Below the pieces are notes generated by a model. That model ran no database searches, was not told the origin of the DNA, and saw only the letters and a program-made list of their open reading frames with translations. The position numbers were made by a program, and so were the translations under genes. A stretch of 64,000 bases of DNA from Diaporthe sp. PMI_573. Lineage: Eukaryota > Ascomycota > Sordariomycetes > Diaporthales > Diaporthaceae. The stretch's first letter is position 1; each line of letters opens with the position of its first letter. Location of the stretch: NCBI GenBank assembly GCA_021399435.1, contig JAJTUP010000138.1:1-64000 (forward strand), written 5' to 3'. This document shows positions 11,631-24,200 of the stretch, in pieces.

Positions 11631-13097
11631 GTTATAAGAAGTGAAGAACAAGGAGAGTGCAGAGTCTTTCGACAGGTTTCCACCGTTTTGCGAGACGTGA
11701 AGAAGAAGCTGAGAGCGCAGAGTTCATCGACCCATTCTCGCCGTCCCTCAATTCTGAGCTCTGCGCCATTATTTGTTCAAACAGAGCTGTTCAAATCACT
11801 ATTCCGATGGGCCAAAGGTCCTGTGCATGAGACTCTTGCCGAGTCCCATTTCTGTTGGCCTCGAATGCCTTCTTCGAGGCTGGCCATTACGACAGGGCTG
11901 CCCATGTTTTCACCCCCGGGTTATTGCTCCCATTTGTGGGTCATTGCGAATCAAATCCAACCCGGAACCAGCAAGCAGATGAACGAACACTGAATGGTAC
12001 GATTTTTTTTCAGCCTCGCTAAGGTGGGAGTGGCCGCCTCCGTGGACGTCGCCAATTAAATTGTTCGTCTCTGGTCGTGTCCGGCGTACCTTTTGTCGGT
12101 GTTGGAGCGAAGGATCGCAAGAGCACAAATTCCAAGAGCCGCAATTTGCAACGACGATGGTCTAGATGCCCGAGGGCCTGCATTGCCTGGCTGCGTGACC
12201 ATACTGGGCTGCGCTGAAGGGGTCACATGTGAAAATTATCTATCACACGATATGATGAGTCGCCCAGATCTACCTTGCCCAATTCCACTTGCCTGTTCTG
12301 GTGCACACCCCCGAGGCCACGGTGGACAGGTTTGCATGTTGGTTCCTAGCATAGCGTCCAAGACCTTCTGCACACCGATTAAGGGGCATGTCAGGTGGAA
12401 GAAACGACTCTTGGCGTTTACAGTGAGTATTCTGTCCGAGCCGGCAATCATCTCATCTAGACAGCCAACATTGATGCTCAGTAGCATTCTCAGACCTGAT
12501 GGAGTTGCTGTTGACATCGATGGCCAAACCCCTTTCAGTTTTTTGCCCAAGTACAAGGGGGAGCTAGTCGTGAGGAACTTACATTGCAAATATTCGCATG
12601 ATGGCAACGTTTTGACTCTTGCGACCATTTTCGGAGACTTTTGGCGAGCTCCCGAGGTCAGAACTTAACCTTGACTTCCAAGAATGCCGGGCCGGCGGAG
12701 TACGGAAGAAGTCAGCTGATGATGACGACGGTAGGTACTAAAGCCCCGTACCGGTGCCTATGAACAGACAGAGAAAACCGCGGCTCACATGTGGTATGAC
12801 GGGGTGTTCACGGGGGCAGCGCCACGGGTGCCTGACTAGGCTCCTGTGCGGAAGCACTTGAGCGCAGTACTTCTGGTCGTACAATGCTCAGGGGTACCCC
12901 TGAGCATTGTACTTCTGACGTTGACGCTAGTTAATGAGCTAACACATCAGATCATGGCCAATGGAAAGAGAAGGCCCTGCTGATTAATTCCGAGGTTGAC
13001 TTGGAAAGACCAACCTCTGAACCAAGTTGTTTGTCCGTTCTACCTAGGTAGGCAGACACTCCCTCCCAACGTCGTCACCAGCATCATCATCATCGCG
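11631..13097. other. intergenic; upstream region of mutanase gene, no supported gene
   Basis: 11631-11800 is the mutanase promoter side. At 12093-12668 (+) and 12236-12628 (-) long open frames overlap on opposite strands. Neither starts with a well-placed ATG nor shows a recognisable motif, so neither is called. A perfect 34-bp palindrome lies at 12879..12912. The last 100 bases precede the 13098 gene. Confidence 0.5.
12879..12912. repeat. perfect 34-bp palindrome
   Basis: The left arm GTACAATGCTCAGGGGT is followed directly by its exact reverse complement, with no loop. Both sides are bordered by similar words (GTACTTCTGG before, GTACTTCTGA after). The site lies in an otherwise unremarkable intergenic stretch about 185 bases upstream of the 13098 start. 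It could be a binding site for a dimeric factor, a cruciform, or the footprint of a small mobile element. Confidence 0.9.
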
Positions 13098-13835
13098 ATG
13101 CTAAGAAAAACCTCATTGCTGTGGTTTTGCTCCTCTGCAATTCTTGTTTACTTCATACTTCTCATCATGGGGAGCTCCCAATCACGCCTAGAAGAGAATG
13201 CTGCTCAGGACATGGCTACTGCCGGGCTGTCCGACAGCACCGAAAGAGTTCACGAACAGCAAGGCTCATTTCGCGTCCCTGGCGACCACGGGCAATGGCG
13301 GGTGAAATTCCATAATGCACCCGGCGCATCTGTGCGCGGATGGCCATCAAAAGGTGGTCTTTACACCCTGGGCTCCTGCTTCACCGTTGAACTGGACTTT
13401 CTCGGGTTGGATCATTTTAAAGAAGCAGACCGGCCACAGAACTCCACCTCTGCTGCAGCCGACGAAGAGGCACATTGCAGGCGAATGCGCCAGCTGGGCG
13501 CAAAGTGGTGGCCCAATCCCGATGACGAGGCACAATGGTCATTTATGAATCCGCCGGAGTCTTGGCCCCTGGAGAAACCTGTGAACTACTTTGGCTGGCC
13601 AGTCCAGGGCGGTGTTTGGGCCCTGAATACGACTCTTATCGGCGCCAGTTATATGGGTGCGGGGAGAATCCACATTGCAATAACCATGGAGGAGCGATGC
13701 AAAATCATGGAGGATCTTGGTGCTGTATTCTATGCGGAGCCTGAGGATTGCCCGTTTCTTGATCTATCGGATGAAGGGGAAGCAGTTCCTGGTTCGGAGA
13801 GCGGTGGGCCCATTACTATAGATGTGTGTGGATGA
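13098..13835 (+). CDS. signal-anchor protein of unknown function
   Basis: Single exon, 245 residues. The open frame begins upstream at a non-ATG codon, so the first ATG (13098..13100) is taken as start. Residues 5-24 (TSLLWFCSSAILVYFILLIM) form one hydrophobic segment, a signal anchor or uncleaved signal. The rest is hydrophilic, with Gly/Trp/Pro-rich repeated wording in two halves: VRGWPSKGGLYTLGSCFTVELDFLG and FGWPVQGGVWALNTTLIGASY. These suggest an internally duplicated domain, each half followed by a CRRMRQLGAKWWPNPDDEAQ- or CKIMEDLGAVFYAEPEDC-type stretch. This duplication is seen directly. The family resembles fungal-restricted hypothetical proteins, and no function can be assigned. The topology would place the bulk in the secretory lumen or outside the cell. 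Confidence 0.75.
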   Translation: MLRKTSLLWFCSSAILVYFILLIMGSSQSRLEENAAQDMATAGLSDSTERVHEQQGSFRVPGDHGQWRVKFHNAPGASVRGWPSKGGLYTLGSCFTVELDFLGLDHFKEADRPQNSTSAAADEEAHCRRMRQLGAKWWPNPDDEAQWSFMNPPESWPLEKPVNYFGWPVQGGVWALNTTLIGASYMGAGRIHIAITMEERCKIMEDLGAVFYAEPEDCPFLDLSDEGEAVPGSESGGPITIDVCG

Positions 13836-14577
13836 TCCATTGGGGCAGGTCATCACCCTTGGGAATCCCGTAGAATAGACCGTAACTGGTTAAGTTAAAC
13901 GGTAACCAAGACCAAAAGCTTCTGTCTATAATATTAATTGCATATCTTGTTTTAAATTAATTCTGTTTCTTCTACAGGTAGCTGACTTGTATAACCGAGC
14001 AGGCTATTTACCAATAAGCGTTTAGTACTGTGTTTATTTCTTACTGATGCTGCGGGTAAGCGTATTAAGATAGTTACGTTAAAGCTAGTATTTTAGCTTT
14101 TTGTTATAAATATAATAATAACTTGCTAATCTAGGGTCTAATAAGAAATGTATTAAAATAGCATCTAGCACAGCTATACACTTATATCTCTAGACTAAAA
14201 GAATAACTAAGCAGACCGCCTTGGCATAGGCATATATATTATGCCTATTGTATAAAGGTCTTCCTTCTCTCTTAATTAGAAGCAGATATAAATAAATATC
14301 TAACCTATAGCTACTGTAAACCTGTATATATATATATATATAAAGCCTATTTAATACTAATTAGTAATTACTTGAAGCAATTATAAATTAGTAAGAGTAA
14401 AGAGACAAGAACTTACCTAAGTTGCTGCCGGCAAAGCCAAAACTAGATATTTAGGCTCTTATACTACCTCTTAAAACTCTATACTATTGCCGGTAAAGCT
14501 AGAACCGGGTATAGAGACTTCTAGATAACTACTTTATCGACCCTTGTATAAGGATAAAGCTATTACTGTTGCTAATA

Positions 14578-15060
14578 ATGTTAAACGGAAACGCTTAAAT
14601 TAGGTATAGGCACTACACACAAGGAGTTACCCTAGACTTAGTACTAGTAGCATACACGCCAAAAGATAAGTTTGGTAGCCATAAGTCAATTCTTTAGGCT
14701 ATTTTAAAACCCTAACTTCAAACCTCTACATTACTCTTATTTCTTACCCAAAAAGCATATAACTTAGTTTATTAGATAGACTAATTTCTAAAGCTTATCT
14801 ATATTTAGTTTAGTTACTGTTAAGATTAGGGTTGGCTCGTTATTTATAACCAAAGATAGTAGATCTAGAGGCCAAAATTTCCGGCCTCGCCATTCCTATA
14901 CCAGAGCCAACCTATGTATACCTGCAGGTAAGGCAATATTAGAAGAACTATAAGAAAGGCTAACAGAAGCCTACTTAAAATTTAATACAGAATTGTCTAA
15001 TCTATTCTCAAATATATTAAAAAAACCTCTATGTACCTTATTTTTACCTAAAAGTTACTT
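14578..15060 (+). repeat. LTR-like dispersed repeat, copy 1
   Basis: It starts TGTTAAACGGAAACG and can be aligned along its length with 38349-38770 (same strand) and with the complement of 16178-16675. Shared words include AAGGAGTTACC, CCCTAACTTC, TTTCTTACCCAAAAAG and ATTCTCAA. This copy is heavily mutated by transitions. A gag-like broken frame begins just downstream, so it may be the 5' LTR of a degraded element. The right end is approximate. Confidence 0.6.
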
Positions 15061-16177
15061 ATTGCCGCAGATTTCTTTAGAATAGATACTATTGCTATAG
15101 ATTTCTTTAAAATAGGCACTATAGGAATATATAATTACGCTATAAAAGACTATAAATTATACTTCCTAGTAAATAGCTTTCCATTAAATACCAACTTTTA
15201 GATATTTTTCCCTACTAGCCAGCTATCTAGCATAGCTTTTAGGACCCTAATAAAAGGGTCTACCCCTAATTCCCAGGAAACTAAACCTCTTTTAGAGTAT
15301 TTAAAAATATAAGATCAGTAGATTTTATATCTCCACTCTCGTATAGAGACTATATCTAAATTATTAACTTAGCAAGTAGTTACTAGCAATACCCTTTAAA
15401 ATACGCTAGGAAAATTAACTACTGCTATTTAGAGCCTATCAGTTCTAGTAGTATAGGCGCCCCAGGCACCCTAGGTACCCTAGCTAGTATTTCCAGAGCC
15501 TATAGACTTTAAAGGTCCTTTTATAGAGCCTTTAGGCCCTAGAAGACAGCCAGAATCTGCTAGATTTAACCTTAATTTTAGTAAAAAGCTCTTAAAAAAG
15601 ATATATACCTTTCTAGAGACCTATTATCTAAAAGGCCCTAAAACTTTTAACTAGTAAAAGTAAGTACTAGTATAATAATTATACTAAACCTTTATAGAAT
15701 CTAGTAGGCAACCTATATGATTTATATTAGCAGTTCGGCGTAGAGATAATACTTAACTATTTACATACAAAAACACTATTGTTCCGTCCTCAAGTATAAT
15801 CACTAGCCGTAAAGCTTATCTAGTTACTATACTAAATATTTAGATTAACGACTAAAGAGTCTATTTTATAAAAGCTATCTACTATAGTAATAACTATATC
15901 CTTATATATTTTGACTCCTTAGTGGCTCGCTGGCTTGCAAGACAAGTCTACAATCTATAGTATAAGGCTTAACGATCTACTTATTAAGCTAGCTTACCAG
16001 GCTTATAAGTAAGTCTTACAAGCCTAACCCTAACTCTGGGTCTTAGTATATCTCGTAACTCTATACCCTAATACTAAATAGCCTATATTATAGTATCTTA
16101 TCTAGGCTACCTAGGTTACCCTAATAGGTCTCCTTGCCGCTAAATATATTGGTTTATAATACTATTCTGAAGGTTAG

Positions 16178-16675
16178 TGGATCGAATGGTCAGGTAGCAG
16201 TAGGGTGCACTGGAGGTCTTGGTGGGACGCTTGAGAATGGTTTGGACAACTTTGCATTGAATTTGAGTGGGCTTCTGTCAGCCCTCCTCACACACCCTCC
16301 GACATTGTCTCAACCCTTGGCACGCTGTGGGTGGCTCTGGTGTAGGAATGGCGAGGCCGGAAAATTCGGCCCCCAGACCCACTCTCTTCAGCCATAAATA
16401 ACTAGCCAACCCTAACCCTGATAGTAACCAAACTAAATACAGATAAACTTTAGATATCAGGCTATCTAACAAACTAGGTTACATGCTTTTTGGGTAAGAA
16501 ATAAGGGGATTGCAGAGGTACGAAGTTAGGGTCTTAAAACAGCCTAAAAAATTGGCTCACGGCCACCAAACTCATCTGCCGGCGTGCATGCCCCATAGAC
16601 ACTTAGACAAAATCCAGTGCCAAGTCTAGGGTAACTCCTTACGTGCAGTGCCCACACAAGCGTTTCCGTTTAACA
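16178..16675 (-). repeat. LTR-like dispersed repeat, copy 2 (least mutated)
   Basis: On the minus strand it starts TGTTAAACGGAAACG and can be read to a terminal ...CGATCCA, so it has TG...CA ends and is 498 bp long. Flanking pentamers are GTTAG and GTTAA, a 4-of-5 match to a target duplication. It is much less A+T-rich than copies 1 and 3, so it is probably the youngest. With no internal domain attached it is best read as a solo LTR in inverted orientation to copy 1. Confidence 0.55.
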
Positions 16676-17265
16676 GTTAACCTTTAAACTTATTAAGATA
16701 TAATATACTTTTTTTACTTATAGCTATTTTTAGACTAGAATATCTAGCGACTCATTTAGGCAATATAGATATTTAACGCCCTTATTATTGTTATCTCTAT
16801 AATTGTCTACTTTCTATAATACTGCTTGCTAAGCTTTTACTAGACTCAGTAGGATGGTAAACACTAGGGAATATGTTTTAACTTTAGTAATATAGCTTAT
16901 CTGTATGTGGGTATTAATCTTCTGTTAGATATTTAGATGATTGCCATACCTTTTTGGCAAGTTATAAAGACAAAGATGTTACTTAGGAAGAAAGTACAAG
17001 TACTTGTAATGTTTGGATATGGAATTTTGTAAGTTTTAGTTTAACCCCCCCCTTAAATAAAAGAAAAGACCATAAGCAGTAAGAAATGGGCTTATATTCT
17101 GCAGACTACATTATTAATAGATTGTTATACTTAACTTTATAGCTTAACTATAGTCAGTATAATGTATCTATAGTCTCTTATTATACTTGCCTATAATATA
17201 GATTCTATAAGTAAGCAAATTGGCATTCATTTGGTTTCTTTTAAAGTAGCCTTATACTTTGAAAT

Positions 17266-17458
17266 TGTAATGAGCTCTGCACTAGGCACGATGGTCTGGT
17301 GAACTGGGAAGGCTAATATATGTATTAGGTGTAGGTCTAGTGCAAGACTGATTCTTGCCCCCCTCTAGTCTAAGATGTAGGGGCTTTGGGCCCCTTTTAA
17401 GAGGGCCCTTGCGGGGGCCATGCCGGGGCTTCCGCATAGCTTCCGCCCAGTCGTTACA
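17266..17458 (-). repeat. 3' LTR of the 9.4-kb retrotransposon
   Basis: 193 bp, from TGTAATGAGC to GTCGTTACA on the plus strand. It matches the other LTR over its full length, differing mainly by transitions. It has a G+C-rich core (GAGGGCCCTTGCGGGGGCC) unlike the surrounding A+T-rich DNA. The adjoining purine tract on the minus strand marks it as the 3' LTR. Confidence 0.92.
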
Positions 17459-17822
17459 ATTATGCCTTCCCCCCTAGAGGCCTGTCCTCGGGCCGCTTTT
17501 ATACGGCATTCAGGCCGACTTCCATCACAGCTTTCATGGGCACCTTTAAGTTACTATGCCTAGTAAGTTACTAAACCTTCTGAACCTATATATAACCTCT
17601 TTAGCGCCGTACAGGCCAGGCAGCATGGTTTAAATAGCTCGCCCTTTAGGCTACTTTTAACCTCTCTCTCTTTCCGACCTTCAACCTACTTAAAGCTCTT
17701 ACAGCAGCTTTCCTTCTTTTTCTCTTTAAGGTACTTTTAAAGATCTTTCTTTTTAATATTACCTTTATTATTATCACCATATCTAACTCGTCTTTCCATG
17801 GCTTTTTACCTAACTAATAGCT

Positions 17823-20800
17823 AGATAGGAAGTCTTCCTCTCCTAAGGGGTCTTGTAATTAGACCAAGTTATAGGTGTTTTTGTTAGGTATTATTTACTC
17901 TACTTTGCAGCCCCTTTATAGGTATATAGCTCCTTCTTCCTTTCGTTCCCCTTCTCTTAACCCTTTTACCCTTTTAGACTCCTTGTATTTATTCCCTACG
18001 TAAAGCTTAGGTAGCCCATCTAGAGGGCACCCTGCCTTATTAGGTTTAAATCCTAAGGAGACTAGTAGTAATTACGCTAGTCCCATTCCTAAGTCTCTTA
18101 CCACCTCTTCCTCTATAAAGCCGTCCTCCTCTAAACTAAGTAATACCTTAATAGTAACTTAAGATAGGTCCTCTAAGGTAGCTAGTAAGTAATATACCTC
18201 TATTCTATAAACCCTTTAAACTTATCATAAGGTAGTTACAAGCATTATCTCTTTATTAAAGGATCTAAGAAAGAGTAGGCCCCCAAAAGTACCTTAAACT
18301 CCCTAGAATCTTCCTACCTTAACTACGGAGTATATATAGTTATACGTACCTACCAAGGCTATCAGGCATATAATACCTCTTAGTCAGCAGTACATTTCCA
18401 ACAACCTTATAAATATTATTTAATCCTTATATAACCTATCTAGATAGGATAAGAAGATATAGTCCTAGAGCTAGGTAATCTAGTCTTAAGCTTCCTATAA
18501 GGCTTATATATATAGCTTCCTAAAGAGAGTAAAGGAAAATATATCCTCTTTATAAAAGGACATATCCTATATAGTAACTAATTTAAAAAGCTTTTAGTAT
18601 AATTAATATATTAAAAAACATTACTTACCCTATATAATAGTAAGTATTCTTTTCTCTATTTATCTTAATTCTATTAACTATCCTAGGGTAATCCTTTAAT
18701 TATTAGATTAATTACTAACCTCTATTTTATAAGGGCCTTTCTATAAGAAATTACCTAGGCTATAGACCTTGTACTTTTAATAATATAGGAGAACTAGCTA
18801 TTAATCTTATAGCTTTACCTAGCCTAAACCCTAATAAACCTATCTATAAATAACCCTAGTAGTACTCTAATATTCTAAAAGATAGTAGAGAATCCTAAGT
18901 ATAAGAATAGTTTATAAGGAGATAAGGAGAAGAAATAGATTAAAATTATAAATATAAGTCTCCTATACCTTAAGATAATATTATATACTAAGCTATTTAG
19001 GAATTAGCTATTATAGAGGCTAGTATTTTTTAGTTATAAGCCCTAGCTAATTTATACCTACTTTATCTAGTATAGTTTAGGTTAGCTAACTTAGTAGATG
19101 ATTTTTATAAAAAGATCTTAAGAGATCTAGTTAATACTTATTATAGTATACTATATATAGGTTTAGCTAATAATAGGTTTCTAGTCTAGTATAGCTTAGT
19201 TTAAAGGTTTCTCTTAGAGGTTTTACAGGTTATAAATAACGCTTTTAGAGCCTAGCTAGAGGGTTTTCTACTATTACTATAAGAAATAACATATAGGATA
19301 TAGACAGCTCTTTCCTCGTAATTACTAGGGGATATAGTAGCTTAGTAATTTATACTAGTAGAGAAGGTTTGGTTTTTTAGAGTAGAATAACAATACTCTT
19401 ATATTACCTTTTTAAGGACTCTTTTAGTCCCCCCTTAACCTAGACATTTCTAAGGTTATTTACACTTAATTCTAATATATTAATTTTTCAAACCTTCTCT
19501 CCTACTTACTTATATCCTAAGATAGGAAGTCTTCCTCTCCTAAGGGGTCTTGTAATCAGACCAAGTTATAGGTATCTTTATCAGGCATTATTTACTCTAC
19601 TTTATAGCCCCTTTATAGGTATATAGCTCCTTCTTCCTTTCGTTCCCCTTCTCCTAACCCTTTTACCCTTTTAAACTCCTTACATTTATTCCCCACGTAA
19701 AGCTTAGGTAGCCCATCTAGAGGGCGCCCTACCTTATTAGGTTTAAATCCTAAGGAGACTAGTAGTAATTATACTAGTCCCATTCCTAAGTCTCTTACCA
19801 CCTCTTCCTCTACAGAGCCATCCTCCTCTAAACTAAGTAATACCTTAATAATAACTTAAGATAGGTCTTCTAAGGTAGCTAGTAAGTAGTACGCCTCTAT
19901 TCTACAAACCCTTTAAACTTATCATAAGGTAGTTACAAGCATTGTCTCTTTATTAAAGGATCTAAGAAAGAGCAGGCCCCCAAAAGTACCTTAAACTCCC
20001 TAGAATCTTCCTACCTTAACTACAAAGTATATACAGTTATATATACTTACCAAGGCTATCAGGTATACAATACCTCTTAGTCAGCAGTACATTTCTAACA
20101 ACCCTATAAATATTATTTAATCCTTACACAACCTATCTAGGTAGGATAAGAGGATATAGTCCTAAAGCCAGGTAATCTAGTCTTAAGCTTCCTACAAGGC
20201 CTATATATACAGCTTCCTAAAGAGAGTAGAGGAAAATATATCCTCTTTATAAAAGGATATATCCTACATAATAACCAATTTAAAAAGCTTTTAGTATAAT
20301 TAATATATTAAAAAACATTACTCACCCTATATAATAATAAGTATTCTTTTCTCTATTTATCTTAATTCTATTAACTATCCTAAGGTAATCCTTTAATTAT
20401 TAGATTAATTACCAACCTCTATTTTATAAGGGCCTTTTTATAAGAAATTACCTAGGCTATAAACCCTATACTTTTAATAATATAGGAAAACTAGCTATTA
20501 ATCTTATAGCTTTACCTAGCCTAAACCCTAATAAACCTATCTATAAATAACCCTAGTAGTACTCTAATATTTTAAAAGATAGTAGAGAATCCTAAGTATA
20601 AGAATAGTTTATAAGGAGGCAAGGAGAAGAAATAGATTAAGATTATAAATATAAGTCTCCTATACCTTAAGATAATATTATATACTAAGCTATTTAGGAA
20701 TCAGCTATTATAGAGGCTAGTATTTTTTAATTACAAGCCCTAGCTAATTTACACCTACTTTATCTAGTATAGTTTAGGTTAGCTAACTTGGTAGACGATT

Positions 20801-21216
20801 TTTATAAAAAGATCCTAAGAGATCTAGTTAATACTTATTATAGTATACTATGTATAGTTTCGGCTAATAATAGGTTTCTAGTCTAGCATGGCTTGGTTTA
20901 AAGGTTTCTCTTAGAGGTTTTACAGGTTATAAATAATACTTTTAAAGCCTAGCTAGAGGGTTTTCTACTATTACTATAAGAAATAACGTATAGGATGTAG
21001 ACAGCTCTTTCCCCGTAATTGCTAGGGGATATAGTAGCTTGGTAATTTATACTAGTAGAGAAGGTTTGGTTTTTTAGAGTAGAATAACAATACTCTTATA
21101 TTACCTTTTTAAGGACTCTTTTAGTCCCCCCTTAACCTAGACATTTCTAAGGTTATTTATACTTAATTCTAATACATTAATTTTTCAAACCTTCTCTCCT
21201 ACTTACTTATATCCTA
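17823..21216. repeat. tandem duplication, two 1697-bp units
   Basis: Unit 1 is 17823..19519 and unit 2 is 19520..21216, head to tail and colinear throughout, both starting AGATAGGAAGTCTTCC. Differences seen are nearly all C/T or G/A. Examples are GTAATTAGACC versus GTAATCAGACC and GGGCACCCTGCC versus GGGCGCCCTACC. The units therefore duplicated before RIP and were mutated separately. On the minus strand a broken frame contains protein-like text (GFKPNKAGCPLDGLPKLY), so the unit may carry an accessory reading frame between pol and the 3' LTR. Confidence 0.92.
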
Positions 21217-24200
21217 TAGCCTTTTACTAGGCCTTTATCTAATAACATTTTCCTTATATTAAGCCAGTATTAGCTTTATTAGCTACTCCTCTAACATTTA
21301 TTAAACCAGCATCAGCTTTATCAGCTAATCATCTAGCACTTATTAAAATATCCTTAAGTTTATCAGCCAATTATCTAGCACTCATTAAAACATTATTAAG
21401 TCCATCCCGGCTCTTACAAGCCTGTCATTTACTTACATTATAGCCGCTTCCTATAATTCTTATCAGTCTAGTCTTAGGCCCTTTTTTAGTTTTACTTCAG
21501 CCCTCTCCCTTTCCAGTACTTTATAATAATTTTATCTACTAACATTTTATCTTCTAATACCTATAAGTTATATTTACTAGGCTATCCTTTCTACTTTACT
21601 AAGTAGTATATAGTATCCTTAATCTTCTAATAGTCTTAAACTTTTTCCGGCTCCCATTTTATTTATTTATTCTCTAAGTCTAGTAGATCTAAGATACCCT
21701 CTATTAGGTCCTTTAAGTTTCTTACTGTCCAAGGCTCTAGCTAGCTTATATAATAAATATAGTATATTTATAAGTACTTTTCCGGGAAGGTTAGACTATA
21801 AGCCTGTTTATCTATTTAAGATATAATCCTAAATAGGCCGACCCTCTATAAAACAAGCTTCCTATTTTTTAGGAGTAGATACTTAGTTATTAGCAATACC
21901 TATTAGCCGATTTTAAATTACATAGATTAGTATTAATTATTGTAATTTCGGACCTATATCTCAACTGCCTGTTTCTAGTTCTCCTTGTAGTCTATTTAAA
22001 TTTGCTAAAGTTTCTCTATATGTTCCTCAACTACTGGTACCTCCCTCCAAGAGACACTATCCTTAGTAGGTCATTCATTATATAGAATAGTAAAAGACGG
22101 TTTGTAGCTAAAGAAAGCTTTAAACGGGCTTATCTTAATTGTGGTGCTTTATGCTAAATTATATGTAAAAAATATAGTATATAATAGGTTTGGCTAGTTC
22201 TAGATGTTTTCTACTATAAATGCCCTTAGATATTATTTTAAGGTTTGGTTTATCCTTTTTATTTATCTATTACTCTATAGGTAGTAAGTGGTGGTATATT
22301 GGGTTTTAATTCTACTTAGCTGGCAAAGTATCTTCTAAAGCTTGCTGGTAAAGGTTGTGCCTCTGTTGGTTATAATTCCTTTAGGTAGTCCCTATTTATA
22401 TTTAATCTCCCTATAAAAGATTTTAGCTAGTTTAGCAGTATTTATTATTATATTTACTGCAATAAAGAAACTTATCTTAATATAACAATCTATTATAACC
22501 AGAATTGTATCTATTTTCTTGCTATCTCTAATAGTAGTCGGAAGTCTAGTGATAAAGTCTATACTAAGTTCTTACATGGGGCCCGATAAAATTAGTAACA
22601 AAGCAAGCTTTCTATACAGGCAATAATATAGTACAGATATGTATTGATATATTATGCAAGAGTACATATAGTCTGCAATAAAGATCCTTAAGCCTAGCTA
22701 GTAAAAATGTTTTTCAACTAGAATTTGTGTCTGTGTCTACCCCTAGTATCCGCTTAGCGGCTTGTTATAGTAGGTTTGCAGGATTTCTTGTTGCAAAGCT
22801 TCTTATTCTGGCACGTATATATGTCTCTTCTGGTATAGCAGTCTGTCTTAGAACTTATAATTAGAACTATTTAAAATAGTATTGTTTAAAGATTTTATCC
22901 TTTTAATAATGGCCTAAATCTTAGGGTCTTTCCCTTAGGCTTTGTGTATTAAGTCTAATAGCGGAGAGTAGAGCCCTTGGTATATTGTATCTATGTTGTT
23001 AATATATACCTGGGCCTAGACTCTTGTTATAAACTGCTCCTGTAGGGAAGCCGTAGACTTAAGCTAACGCTTTGTTAGTAAGGAATTGAGTTTTAAGATC
23101 TTTTATACTTTGGCACTTCTAACTGTAGCCTTAAACTGGGCCTGCTGTTGGTCTTCTGGATAGAATTGTGAGTTTTTTCTAATAGCCGTAACTATCTTTA
23201 ATTCCAGAGTTGGGATCTAACTTAAATTTGGAGGCTTTTCTTCTAATATATAGTTAGGCTTTCTCAATAGGCCATCTACTAGGTTTGTTCTCCCGAAATA
23301 ATATTTAATAGTAAAATTAAACCTGGCTAAATATATAAGCTATTAAACCTGTTTCTATGTTAGTTCTTTTTGCTTTATAAAGCCGCAGAGATTGTTATGA
23401 TTAGAAAGAATTATAACCGGCTTTTGTGCCCCTTTAAGGTACTGTTGCTAGTACTTAAAGCTTTTAACTATGGCACTTAGCTCTTTGTTATAAGTTATCT
23501 AGTAGAGTTTAGCTCCTAAGAACTTCTTTAACTAAAAAGCAATTAGATGCTATTAGGATTTGTCCTTGTCTTAGTGTTACTATAAAATTATAGATATAGT
23601 AGCTCTATCTAATATATTATACTTAATTTATATAGGGAGTATAGGGTTGTAATGTTAGAAAAGAGGCGCCTATTGGAACCTTATTTTAAGCTTTTTAAAG
23701 GCCCTTTATATTTTAATATTTTCCGGGGCCAAAAGATTAATTTTTCCTGGTTTTTAGCTACATTACATTTCTTTTAATTGTTTATTAAGTAGTTGTATAA
23801 TTTTTGAGTAATCCCTAATAAATCTTTGGTAAAAGTTGTAGAAACCTAAAAATATTTAAATGTTGCGGTAAATAGTTAGTATTGGCCATTTTTAAATGGT
23901 TCTAATTTTGTTAGGATCTATTTAGACTTCCTTCTTTTTAATTAAAAATCCTAAAAACTTAATCTCTTTTTAAAAGAAGCAGTATTTCTTAATATTACTA
24001 TATAACTCTACTATTATAAGACAATCTATAATTATTTATATATACTCCTTGTACTTTTCTTTACTTTCTAAAAAAATTAAAATATTATCTAAGTAAATAA
24101 TTATATAGACATTAATATAATCTTCTAAGACTTCCGTAATAAAAGATTAAAACATAGCTAGGATATTGGTTAATTTAAACAGCACTACTTTAAATTTATA

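Larger units (their letters stand above)
13836..17265. repeat. RIP island with LTR-like repeats and a gag-like relic
   Basis: Apart from the first 80 bases this is A+T-rich, stop-rich repeat DNA with a (TA)n run near 14325. It contains two inverted copies of one repeat (about 14578-15060 + and 16178-16675 -). Between them, about 15170-15900 reads in broken frame like a retrotransposon gag (for example FLETYYLKGPKTF). The right part, 16690-17265, is the host sequence into which the 9.4-kb LTR element inserted. Confidence 0.7.

Noticed and set aside
12093..12668. 191-codon plus-strand gene and 130-codon minus-strand gene
   Set aside because: They overlap on opposite strands, the plus frame opens with TTG, and neither contains a recognisable motif.
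16400..16440. telomere-like CCCTAA repeats
   Set aside because: Only two units occur (CCCTAACCCTGA), and they recur within the LTR-like repeat copies, so they belong to that repeat.
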